From positions 1 to 12,147 of the forward strand of contig UPZS01000050.1 in assembly GCA_900538905.1 (NCBI GenBank): 12,147 nucleotides of DNA. Direction: 5' to 3'. Position numbers and translations under genes: made by a program. Numbering within the stretch: the stretch's first letter is position 1; each line of letters starts with the position of its first letter. Below the pieces are notes generated by a model. That model did no database searches, had not been told where the DNA came from, and saw only the letters and a program-made list of their open reading frames with translations. The DNA is from an uncultured Sutterella sp. GTDB taxonomy: Bacteria; Pseudomonadota; Gammaproteobacteria; Burkholderiales; Burkholderiaceae_F. Of the stretch, positions 1 through 6,083 are shown in pieces.

Positions 1-138
1 GTGAGGAGGAAGGGCCGGACAGGTCCGAGCGCACACGATAAAAAGCGCATCGCTCGTGAAGTGAGCGCAGGAGCCGTTGTGCCTTTTGCACGAAACTCCG
101 GCGCCAACAGCGAGAACCAACCTCTCGGAGTTGCGTAA
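1..138 (+). CDS. tnpB: C-terminal tail of a TnpB-like RNA-guided nuclease, partial at the left edge
   Basis: Frame 1 is open from the first base to a TAA at 136-138 and encodes 45 residues, starting VRRKGRTGPSAHDKK and ending NSENQPLGVA. This is a basic, poorly conserved tail of the type that follows the zinc-ribbon/RuvC part of TnpB. No catalytic residue lies inside the window, so the call rests on the adjacent IS200/IS605 right end. The TAA stop falls in the GTAA loop of the 122-151 hairpin, fitting the usual overlap of the tnpB 3' end with its guide RNA. Whether the upstream part is intact or a decayed remnant cannot be seen. A chance open frame is the alternative. Confidence 0.5.
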   Translation: MRRKGRTGPSAHDKKRIAREVSAGAVVPFARNSGANSENQPLGVA

Positions 139-184
139 GCAACTCCGGAGGAATCCTCTGATTTCAATCAGGGGAGGACGTCAA
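1..184 (+). mobile_element. Right end of an IS200/IS605-family (TnpB-type) insertion sequence, partial
   Basis: The stretch ends with features typical of the right end of IS605/IS1341-group elements. A strong hairpin (122-151) is followed by GAATCC, a second hairpin (154-175, loop TTCA) and GAGGACGTCAA, with the presumed cleavage site after TCAA at 181-184. Known elements of this group have the same order: hairpin, GAATCC, a CCTC/GGGG hairpin, then GAGGA-x-GTCAA. These elements lack terminal inverted repeats, make no target duplication, and are moved by a Y1 transposase acting on subterminal hairpins. The left part, including any tnpA, lies outside the window. The end sits 16 bp from the stop codon of the convergent flavoprotein gene. 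Recognition is from memory of the consensus, not from a search. Confidence 0.72.
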
Positions 185-200
185 AGGAGAGGAGAGAAAC

Positions 201-1781
201 CTAGGCCCAGGGCTTTTCGGCGGCTGCCGCGCGGCCTGCAATACGGCCGAACACGATGCATTCGGCGTTGTTGGTGGCGCCCTGGTAGATGGAACCCCAC
301 ATTGAGCCGAGTTCGCCTGCAGCGTACAGACGAGCGATGGGCTTGTCCTGCGGATCCATCACCTGCCCGCGCACGTTCTTCTTCGGGCCGCCCTGCGTGT
401 TGAGCATGGTCGGATAAAGAGCAACGGCGTAGTAGGGACCGGCACCGAGCGGTTCGGAAACGATGGGAGCTTCACGACCGGCAAAAGCGGTCTTGCCCTT
501 GGGATCGCGCTTGAGGATACGACCGAATTCGGTGTCCTTGCCGTTGTTGATGTCCTTGTTCCAACGTGCCACAGTGGCTTCGAGTGTTTCGCCCGGAACG
601 TTGATCTTCTTGGCGAGTTCCTTGAGCGAGTCGGCCTTGATCAGCACGCCGCTTTCGATTTCGGCGGAGTTGTCTTTCGACCACTTGTAGTTTTCGCGGT
701 TCAGAGCGTAGCCCGAGGTGGCGCCGCCGCAGATGGGACCTGCCTTGCGAGCCTTTTCGTCCATGATCAGGTAGCACGGAATGCGCGGGTAACGGTGACG
801 GATCGGATCCATCTGGTTGACCGCGTACAGGCAAGTGTGGTTATCGAGGCCCTTTTCATTGACGAATCGCTTGCCGTCCTGGTCGACCCAGATGTGAGAA
901 GGAGCCAGGATGTTGAGCTGCACAGCGGACTTCAGACCGGGGACCTTCATGCCGACCGGGCACGAATAGGAGGTCATGTGCCAGAGACGCGCGCCCATGG
1001 TTTGAGCCATGCGCAGACCGTCGCCGGTGTTACCGGGCGAGCCCAGACCCTGGATGTCCTTGCCGAGCGCGTAGGTTCGCAGGCTTTGTTTATCGTATTC
1101 GTAACCGCCGGTCGTGAGGATCACGGCGCGGTTGGCGCGGATGTTGATTCTCTTGCCATTACTCTGAGCGACGACGCCAACGACTTCGCCGTTGCGGCGG
1201 ATGATTTCTAGCGCGGGCGTTTCGTACATGACTTCAATCTTGCGGACTTCTTCAACAGCATAGCGGTACTGATCAAAGAGCATATCGCCGCCGCGCTTCT
1301 TGCCGCGAATACGGTACTTGTCGATTGTGTCGGAACCGGGCAGCGATTTGAAGCCGGCGTGACCGTAAATCATCAGCTTGGTATCGGGCTTCAAACCGAT
1401 GATGAAGTCCTTGACCCCCATGATTTCTTTGCAGAAGGTCTTGACGAGTTCATCGTCTTTTTCGCTGTCGGCGAATTCAAACGTTGCACTCAGATACTTA
1501 TAGGCCTCATCGGCGTTCTTCGGCACCATGAAGCCGCCGGATGACACGGCCGTGTTGCCGCCTCCCTGAGGCAGTTTTTCAAGGATCAAGACCTTGGCGC
1601 CCGCATCGTGCGCTTCAATGGCAGCACAGGCACCGGCACCGCCGTAACCGAGAATGACGACGTCGGCCGTCTTGTCGAACTTGATGCTCTTGCTGTATTC
1701 GACGGCATGGACACCGGCTACGGGAGCTGCAACGGCAGCAGCCAACCCAGCCTTCAGAAAACTTCTGCGATCAAATGTCAT
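201..1781 (-). CDS. Tat-exported FAD-dependent oxidoreductase (fumarate reductase / flavocytochrome c flavoprotein family)
   Basis: A 526-residue protein starting with a twin-arginine signal (DRRSFLK at 4-10, then an Ala-rich segment). It has the FAD-binding Rossmann motif GYGGAG (45-50), the FAD-ribose Glu at 68 (LILEK) and the family's C-terminal FAD signature LYAAGE...FGRIAG (485-516). Mature length and architecture match the flavin part of periplasmic flavocytochrome c reductases, without a fused heme domain. The tetraheme cytochrome 36 bp upstream is the likely electron donor. AAGGAG lies just before the ATG. By eye, the Shewanella Fcc3 residues Arg402, His504 and Arg544 align with Asp313, Asn461 and Tyr499, so fumarate is an unlikely substrate; the real acceptor is unknown. 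It could reduce another unsaturated acid or a steroid- or phenylpropanoid-like compound. No terminator is visible before the IS end. Confidence 0.88.
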   Translation of the reverse strand: MTFDRRSFLKAGLAAAVAAPVAGVHAVEYSKSIKFDKTADVVILGYGGAGACAAIEAHDAGAKVLILEKLPQGGGNTAVSSGGFMVPKNADEAYKYLSATFEFADSEKDDELVKTFCKEIMGVKDFIIGLKPDTKLMIYGHAGFKSLPGSDTIDKYRIRGKKRGGDMLFDQYRYAVEEVRKIEVMYETPALEIIRRNGEVVGVVAQSNGKRINIRANRAVILTTGGYEYDKQSLRTYALGKDIQGLGSPGNTGDGLRMAQTMGARLWHMTSYSCPVGMKVPGLKSAVQLNILAPSHIWVDQDGKRFVNEKGLDNHTCLYAVNQMDPIRHRYPRIPCYLIMDEKARKAGPICGGATSGYALNRENYKWSKDNSAEIESGVLIKADSLKELAKKINVPGETLEATVARWNKDINNGKDTEFGRILKRDPKGKTAFAGREAPIVSEPLGAGPYYAVALYPTMLNTQGGPKKNVRGQVMDPQDKPIARLYAAGELGSMWGSIYQGATNNAECIVFGRIAGRAAAAEKPWA

Positions 1782-1817
1782 TTGAGTTCTCCTTATGAGA
1801 AAAGAAAGAGGCGTTTG

Positions 1818-2159
1818 TTACGGAACCTTGATATCGGTGAATTCGTGGCAGTTATCACACACGAGGCGCGGTTGTTTGTGTCCGGAATGGCACTCCGAGC
1901 ATTCCGGCTCGCCCATATGCGTGGCATGCGGATTGATGTCGCTCTCGTCCGTTTTCTTGGCGAGGTTTTCGTAGCTTCCGCCGTGGCAAGCCAGACACTG
2001 TTTCATCGTCGGTTTGTCATTGGGGGATTTGATGTGGCAACTCGTGCAGGCCACGCCTCGCTTGGTGTGGCGCTCTGCCAGCATCGCGTTGTCAGCCGCA
2101 TTGGCAACGGCTGTCACGAGCAGCAGGCTTGTGCAGAGAGCGGAAAGAAAAGGATGCAT
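1818..2159 (-). CDS. Periplasmic tetraheme cytochrome c (cytochrome c3 / flavocytochrome c heme-subunit type)
   Basis: A 113-residue protein with a Sec signal peptide (cleavage likely after AVANA, about residue 21) and four CXXCH heme sites: CTSCH, CLACH, CSECH and CDNCH. Further His residues (for example in HATH and SGHK) can serve as distal ligands. Size and spacing resemble the N-terminal tetraheme domain of Shewanella Fcc3, here a separate polypeptide. It should carry electrons from a membrane quinol dehydrogenase (NrfH/CymA type, not in this window) to the flavoprotein encoded immediately downstream. A GGGAG ribosome-binding site lies 7 bases before the ATG. It is the first gene of a two-gene operon. 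Confidence 0.9.
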   Translation of the reverse strand: MHPFLSALCTSLLLVTAVANAADNAMLAERHTKRGVACTSCHIKSPNDKPTMKQCLACHGGSYENLAKKTDESDINPHATHMGEPECSECHSGHKQPRLVCDNCHEFTDIKVP

Positions 2160-2226
2160 TTGAATCTCCCGGTGGTTTTGCGTCAGCTTTCAGCTGCGCT
2201 GCTTTTTGTTTCAGGAGAATCTTCCC

Positions 2227-2260
2227 GCAAGGCGTTACTTAAGTAGCTTGCTTGAAGTCA
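2227..2260 (-). promoter_or_regulatory. Upstream element shared with the DJ-1 gene (copy 1)
   Basis: On the minus strand this reads TGACT, 8 variable or semi-conserved bases, then C-T-A-CTTAAGTA-A-CGC and CTTGC. It lies about 70-100 bp upstream of the cytochrome start. It matches 3198-3233 closely: over the CTTAAG half, 18 of 20 aligned bases agree, with a 2-base length difference. The TGACT-to-CTTAAG distance is identical in both copies. It may be an activator or repressor site, or a promoter with non-standard boxes. No good sigma70 pair was found within it. Confidence 0.45.
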
Positions 2261-2305
2261 GACACTGCGCGCTTTTCGAAAAAAATCATTAAAAAAACAA
2301 CAGAT

Positions 2306-2321
2306 TTCGTGCGCGCACGAA
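2306..2321. repeat. Perfect 16-bp palindrome between the DJ-1 terminator and the cytochrome operon
   Basis: TTCGTGCG is followed directly by its reverse complement CGCACGAA, with no spacer. It is flanked by A/T-rich tracts on both sides. With no loop it is a poor hairpin and could be a dimeric regulator's operator about 150 bp upstream of the cytochrome start, or a backup terminator element. Nothing in the sequence decides between these. Confidence 0.4.
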
Positions 2322-2323
2322 TG

Positions 2324-2368
2324 AAAAAAAACTGTTTACCTACGCAACACGTTACGCACGGCAAACAG
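2324..2368 (-). terminator. Rho-independent terminator of the DJ-1 gene
   Basis: On the minus strand CTGTTTGCC (2368-2360) pairs with GGTAAACAG (2340-2332), 9 pairs including one G-T, followed by eight T residues (2331-2324). It lies about 45 bp past the DJ-1 stop codon. The long loop (19 bases) is slightly unusual. Confidence 0.7.
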
Positions 2369-2410
2369 CTCAAAAAGAAGGAGATTGACAGTTGAGGAGA
2401 AACAGCGAAC

Positions 2411-3091
2411 TTATTTTTTCGCTTCAGTAGGATAGGCGCCTTTTTGCCAGTCAGGCCAGAGCTTCATTTCGTTGTAGAGGAATCGTCCTTTGATGAAGTC
2501 ACTGTCGCCGCCCAGAACATCAACGAGCGCGAATGCAAACGGAAGAGCGGTACCCGGACCGCGGCTGGTGACCATCTTGCCGTCAATCACGACGGTGTCG
2601 CGTACGTAATTGGCGCCCGTGTAAAAAGGTTCGGTCTTTTTGCCCGGATAGGCTGTGATGGTTTTGGCCTGGATGACGCCGGCTTTGGCCAGGACGTTGG
2701 GAGCGGCACACATGGCGGCAACCCACTTGCCGGACTTGTCGTAGTGGCGAACGAGTTCAAGTACGCGTTGATCGGCAATTAGATTGTCAACACCCGTCCA
2801 TCCGCCCGGCAGAACGATCATGTCGTAACCTTGGTAAGCATTCAGATCCTTGCCGAGGACTTTGTCGGCCTTGATGGTGATCTTGTGTGCGCCGCTGACT
2901 TGCTCACCGGCAATGCTGACTGAATCTACTTCGAAGCCGCCGCGGCGCAATACGTCGAGAATTTCGACCGTTTCGCCTTCCTCAAAACCTGGCGAAAGCA
3001 TCACCATCACTTTTGCAGGATTGGCGGCCAAGGCAGAGCTCATGACGCAGGCGCCGCCGATGAGGACCATCAAAGAAGTCAACTTTTTCAT
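2411..3091 (-). CDS. Exported DJ-1/PfpI (ThiJ) superfamily protein
   Basis: A 226-residue protein of the glutamine-amidotransferase-like DJ-1/PfpI fold. The start at MKKLTSLMV is chosen because a typical Sec signal peptide follows (cleavage near SSALA, residue 22-23) and AAAGGA lies upstream; an upstream in-frame ATG at 3193 would bury the signal. The mature protein has FEEGE with Glu40 matching Glu18 of human DJ-1, LPGGW (94-98), the nucleophile elbow AAMCAAP with Cys128, and TSRGPGTA (175-182). Family members act as chaperones, glyoxalase/deglycase-like enzymes or peptidases; the exact activity cannot be inferred. Most relatives are cytosolic, so export is notable. It shares an upstream element with the cytochrome-flavoprotein operon. 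Confidence 0.85.
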   Translation of the reverse strand: MKKLTSLMVLIGGACVMSSALAANPAKVMVMLSPGFEEGETVEILDVLRRGGFEVDSVSIAGEQVSGAHKITIKADKVLGKDLNAYQGYDMIVLPGGWTGVDNLIADQRVLELVRHYDKSGKWVAAMCAAPNVLAKAGVIQAKTITAYPGKKTEPFYTGANYVRDTVVIDGKMVTSRGPGTALPFAFALVDVLGGDSDFIKGRFLYNEMKLWPDWQKGAYPTEAKK

Positions 3092-3197
3092 TTTTGCGAT
3101 CCTTTCCAAATCGTTGAGATCAAGCTGAAAGCATGGGCACGTCGTATCAAGCGCGAACATGGTTGACGCGTCGTACACATGAGTCGCAAGCATTAGA

Positions 3198-3233
3198 GCA
3201 AGGAGCGCTACTTAAGCAGTTTGTCGTCAGTCA
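3198..3233 (-). promoter_or_regulatory. Upstream element shared with the cytochrome operon (copy 2)
   Basis: On the minus strand this reads TTGACT and, after 13 bases ending CTGC, TTAAGTA-G-CGC-TC-CTTGC, located about 107-142 bp upstream of the DJ-1 start. It matches 2227-2260 closely. Just downstream on the same strand is TCTAAT (about 3192-3197), a fair -10 box lacking a good -35, which would place CTTAAG in the -35 region of an activator-dependent promoter. This last point is inference. Confidence 0.45.
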
Positions 3234-3249
3234 ACGAAGGTTTGAATCG

Positions 3250-3291
3250 AAAAAAGAAAAACGCCCGAGCAGCGGAAACTGTCGGGCGTTT
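3250..3291 (-). terminator. Rho-independent terminator of lplT
   Basis: AAACGCCCGA (3259-3268) and TCGGGCGTTT (3282-3291) form a perfect 10-pair stem with a 13-base loop. Read on the minus strand the stem is followed by a broken T tract of about eleven bases. It lies 25 bp past the lplT stop codon. Confidence 0.85.
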
Positions 3292-3315
3292 CGCAAGAAT
3301 TCGATGGAGAGCGGT

Positions 3316-4650
3316 TTAGGAATGTTCGATGCGATGTTCGTGACGAACGTCTTCGCCGATAAGATGCAGACTGTCGCCCTTTTTCTGGTTGCTGCGATGA
3401 CGCAGGATGACGCAGAACATACTCAAGGCTACGAAGGCGCCGAACATGACCATGGCGGCCTGTACTGAGAAATCCAGGTGAATCAGCAAGGAGTACACGG
3501 CGAGCATCACAAGGATGGAGAGGTTTTCATTGAAGTTCTGCACGGCAATCGAGCGGCCGGCACTCATCAGCACGTGACCGCGGTGCTGCAACAGCGCGTT
3601 CATCGGAACCACGAAGAAGCCGGCGAGAACGCCGACGGCGATCATGATAGCGCAGGCCCCGATCACAGCATTGCGGATTTCAAAGCCGAAGATTTCAACG
3701 ACGCCGGGAATGAGACTCTGGTCATAGAAGCATGCGCCGCCTACGACGAGCCCCATGGCCACGCCCATCGGAAGAACGACGAGCGATTTTTTAAGCGGAA
3801 TGAAGGCTGCTGCTCCCACGGCACCGAGAGCAATACCGATTGACACCACAGCCTGAAGTATGGCGCCGTCCGACAGATGCATGCCGAGAGCCTGCTCTGC
3901 CCATTTCAGAACTAGGAACTGAAGCACGGCGCCCGCGCCCCAAAAGAGCGTGGTGACCGAAAGTGAGATCTGCCCGAGTTTGTCGTGCCAAAGCAAAGAG
4001 CAGGACTGGAAGAAATTCTTGATGGAGGCGATCGGCTCGAAGTTGGGGCGCGCGTAACGAACGCCCGTGTCGGGAATCGTCAGGTTGACGGCGGCGGCAA
4101 GTGCATAGACGATGCCGACGATAAAGAGAGCCGCTTCCGGATCGGTATCCAGACCGATTGCAGGCAGGTGGAAGGTTTGAAGAACATAACCCGCCACTTC
4201 AGGCTTGATCAAAACGCCGCCCAACACAACGCCCAGAATGATGGATACGACTGTCAGACCTTCGATCCAACCGTTGGCGATAACCAGTTTTTCAGGGGGA
4301 AGAAGTTCGGTGAGAATGCCATACTTGGCAGGAGAATATGCTGCTGCGCCGATGCCGACGACGGCGTAGGACAGAAGCGGGTGGGAACCGAAAAGCATGA
4401 GCAGACAGCCAAAGACTTTGACCGCATTGGTGATGAACATCACGCGGCCCTTGGGCATCAGATCGGCGAAGATGCCGACCCAGGCGGCCAGTCCCACATA
4501 ACTTAAAACAAAGAAAAGCTTAAGCAAAGGCGTCATCCAGTCTGGCGCCTGAATGCTGGCCAAAAGCGCAATGGCGGCGATCAGCAGTGCGTTGTCTGCA
4601 AGACTCGATAGGAACTGTGCCGCCAAAATGTTGTAGAAACCGCGCTTCAT
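3316..4650 (-). CDS. lplT: Lysophospholipid transporter LplT (MFS family)
   Basis: A 444-residue, highly hydrophobic major-facilitator protein. Near the N terminus AAQFLSSLADNALL matches the LplT hallmark AQFLSAFGDNALL. It also has PKGRVMFITNAVKVFG, GAAAYSPAKYGILTELLPPEKLVIANG, SLFWGAGA-like TLFWGAGAVLQFLVL and GFFVVPMNALLQHRG, all close to E. coli LplT. LplT flips lysophospholipids from the outer to the inner leaflet of the inner membrane for reacylation by Aas. The start at MKRGFYN is chosen because homology begins there; upstream codons in frame (to 5034) are not LplT-like and overlap the divergent alr. No strong ribosome-binding site precedes it. About 45 residues longer than the E. coli protein, with a charged C-terminal tail. 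No aas partner is in view. Confidence 0.93.
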   Translation of the reverse strand: MKRGFYNILAAQFLSSLADNALLIAAIALLASIQAPDWMTPLLKLFFVLSYVGLAAWVGIFADLMPKGRVMFITNAVKVFGCLLMLFGSHPLLSYAVVGIGAAAYSPAKYGILTELLPPEKLVIANGWIEGLTVVSIILGVVLGGVLIKPEVAGYVLQTFHLPAIGLDTDPEAALFIVGIVYALAAAVNLTIPDTGVRYARPNFEPIASIKNFFQSCSLLWHDKLGQISLSVTTLFWGAGAVLQFLVLKWAEQALGMHLSDGAILQAVVSIGIALGAVGAAAFIPLKKSLVVLPMGVAMGLVVGGACFYDQSLIPGVVEIFGFEIRNAVIGACAIMIAVGVLAGFFVVPMNALLQHRGHVLMSAGRSIAVQNFNENLSILVMLAVYSLLIHLDFSVQAAMVMFGAFVALSMFCVILRHRSNQKKGDSLHLIGEDVRHEHRIEHS

Positions 4651-4994
4651 AAAATATATCGTCAGAATCTCACGAATCCGGACGGAGCATCCGGGATCAT
4701 TGTCGTGGCCGCAGTTTAGCATTGAGCCTGTGAAAGCGGCAGCAAGAAAAATTGTGACTTTTGACGCTGTCTGGTTATCGGAGTGCCCGAAATGGAAGGC
4801 TTCCGCGACTTGTCTGCCCGAGGCCTCGTAGTGTTGCAAAGTTCGGCAATTCACACTTCTGCTGTTTCCGATTCGGTGCCGTTCGAGTAGGATTTCAGCT
4901 TTGAGTTCCGAGCAACGTTGCTGGCAACTAAAAAAGACTGATACAGAGCAAAGCGGGAGGCTTCTGACGCCTCCGAGAAAACATCGAGAAGTAA
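4651..4994. other. Intergenic region between divergent lplT and alr
   Basis: This 344-bp gap contains no convincing gene. For lplT (minus) there is an extended -10-like TGCTAAACT near 4715-4723 and a 5' leader with an imperfect ATCCGGA/TCCGGGAT hairpin (about 4676-4697). On the alr side are the palindromes GCAACGTTGC (4912-4921) and GTTGC-TG-GCAAC (4917-4928), a GGAGGC/GCCTCC hairpin (4956-4974) ending 20 bases before the alr start, and a weak GAGAAG ribosome-binding site. No full sigma70 promoter could be assigned on either strand. Confidence 0.5.
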
Positions 4995-6071
4995 ATGCCA
5001 AGACCAATTTCCGTACTGATTCACCTCGAGGCACTGCAGCACAACATCGTCCGCATGAGGGAGGCGGCGCAGGGACGTACGCTTTGGGCGGTCGTCAAGG
5101 CCAATGCCTACGGACACGGGTTGGAAAACGCCGTCAGAGGCTTTGCGCAGGCCGACGGTCTGGCGCTGATTGAAGTGCGGGAAGCGCAGAGAGCGCGAGC
5201 GGCGGGATGGACAAAGCGAATCCTCATGATCGAGGGTTTTTTTGACGAAGGAGATATTGCAGAACTTGAACGGCTCGACGTTGAGCCCGTGGTGCACTCC
5301 CGCTGGCAGATTGAACTGCTTAAGAAAACGAGCCACACCAACCTCAAGGTCCACCTGAAGGTCAATTCCGGCATGAACCGTTTGGGTTTTTTGCCCGATC
5401 AAGCAGCGGCCGTGATTGAAGAAATCAACGCCATCGAAGGAGTCAAGGTTGTTGACATCGTGACGCACTTTGCCAATGCCGAACAGGGCTTCGACGGCAA
5501 AGGGCCGGTGACGGTCGCCAAGCAGCTCGAGCGCATGAAGCCGCTTTTGGCAGACTACGACGCTTGCATGGCCAATTCCGCTGCGACGCTTTTGCACCCG
5601 CAGGTGGGCGGCGTTGGTGTGCGCGGCGGCATCGTTCTCTACGGTGTGAGTCCCGACGCTTCCGTGACTTCCGAGCAGCTCGGCTTGAAACCCGCGATGA
5701 CACTGAGCGCGGACATCATTGCCGTGCGTGAAATTGAGCCGGGAGAGGCCGTGGGCTACGGCAGCCGCTGGATAGCGAAGCGCCCGACGCGTCTGGCGGT
5801 GGTTGCTTGCGGTTACGCCGACGGTTATCCGCGTTCCATGCCCGACGGCTCTCCGACCTGGGTGGAAGGCAAGATCGCTCCCCTGGCCGGTGCCGTTTCG
5901 ATGGACATGCTCACCATTGACGTCACCGATATTCCGCAAGCCCGCGTAGGCAGTCGTGTGGAATTGTGGGGGGAACACATTTCCGTCAACGACTTGGCAA
6001 GCCGCTGCGGCACGATCGGATACGAATTGCTTTGCGCCGTGGCCAGCCGCGTTCCCGTGATCTCCGACTAA
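4995..6071 (+). CDS. alr: Alanine racemase (PLP-dependent)
   Basis: A 358-residue enzyme interconverting L- and D-alanine for peptidoglycan synthesis, in the cytosol. The PLP lysine is Lys35 in VVKANAYGHG. KVNSGMNRLGF holds the usually carbamylated lysine (Lys122) and the PLP-contacting Arg129. The opposite-face catalytic tyrosine is Tyr255 in VGYGSRW. GGIVLYG (211-217), GYADGYPR (273-280) and AGAVSMDM (298-305) are further family motifs. Length matches proteobacterial Alr (about 355-360). The ATG is the only plausible start, near a weak GAGAAG; a hairpin lies just upstream. It is followed 12 bp later by radA, an arrangement I recall as common in Burkholderiales, with lplT divergent. Confidence 0.96.
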   Translation: MPRPISVLIHLEALQHNIVRMREAAQGRTLWAVVKANAYGHGLENAVRGFAQADGLALIEVREAQRARAAGWTKRILMIEGFFDEGDIAELERLDVEPVVHSRWQIELLKKTSHTNLKVHLKVNSGMNRLGFLPDQAAAVIEEINAIEGVKVVDIVTHFANAEQGFDGKGPVTVAKQLERMKPLLADYDACMANSAATLLHPQVGGVGVRGGIVLYGVSPDASVTSEQLGLKPAMTLSADIIAVREIEPGEAVGYGSRWIAKRPTRLAVVACGYADGYPRSMPDGSPTWVEGKIAPLAGAVSMDMLTIDVTDIPQARVGSRVELWGEHISVNDLASRCGTIGYELLCAVASRVPVISD

Positions 6072-6083
6072 GCGACTCGCTCG

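Larger units (their letters stand above)
1..204 (+). ncRNA. Predicted TnpB omega/reRNA scaffold with guide segment, 5' end unknown
   Basis: In IS200/IS605 elements the TnpB guide RNA covers the 3' end of tnpB and the element's right end, and its guide is the flanking DNA just past the terminus. Here the right end can fold into several hairpins: 16-27 (CGGAC/GTCCG), 51-67 (CGCTC/GAGCG), 122-151 (13 pairs, one bulged T, loop GTAA) and 154-175 (8-9 pairs, one G-T). By analogy the scaffold would stop at 184 and the guide would be about 185-204, running into the stop codon of the flavoprotein gene. The 5' boundary and expression are inferred; promoter and processing sites cannot be read from the sequence. 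Confidence 0.5.

Noticed and set aside
77..403. Plus-strand frame across the IS end and into the flavoprotein gene
   Set aside because: It crosses the structured IS terminus and the antisense of a real gene and resembles no protein.
201..1781. Naming the flavoprotein a fumarate reductase (FrdA/FccA)
   Set aside because: Residues that bind and protonate fumarate are not conserved by eye, and it lacks the features of membrane FrdA, so only the family is named.
3092..3193. Upstream ATG for the DJ-1 protein
   Set aside because: It would place 34 residues before an evident signal peptide, and a ribosome-binding site precedes the internal ATG at 3091.
4651..5034. N-terminal extension of LplT
   Set aside because: LplT homology begins at MKRGFYN; the extension is not membrane-like and overlaps the alr start.
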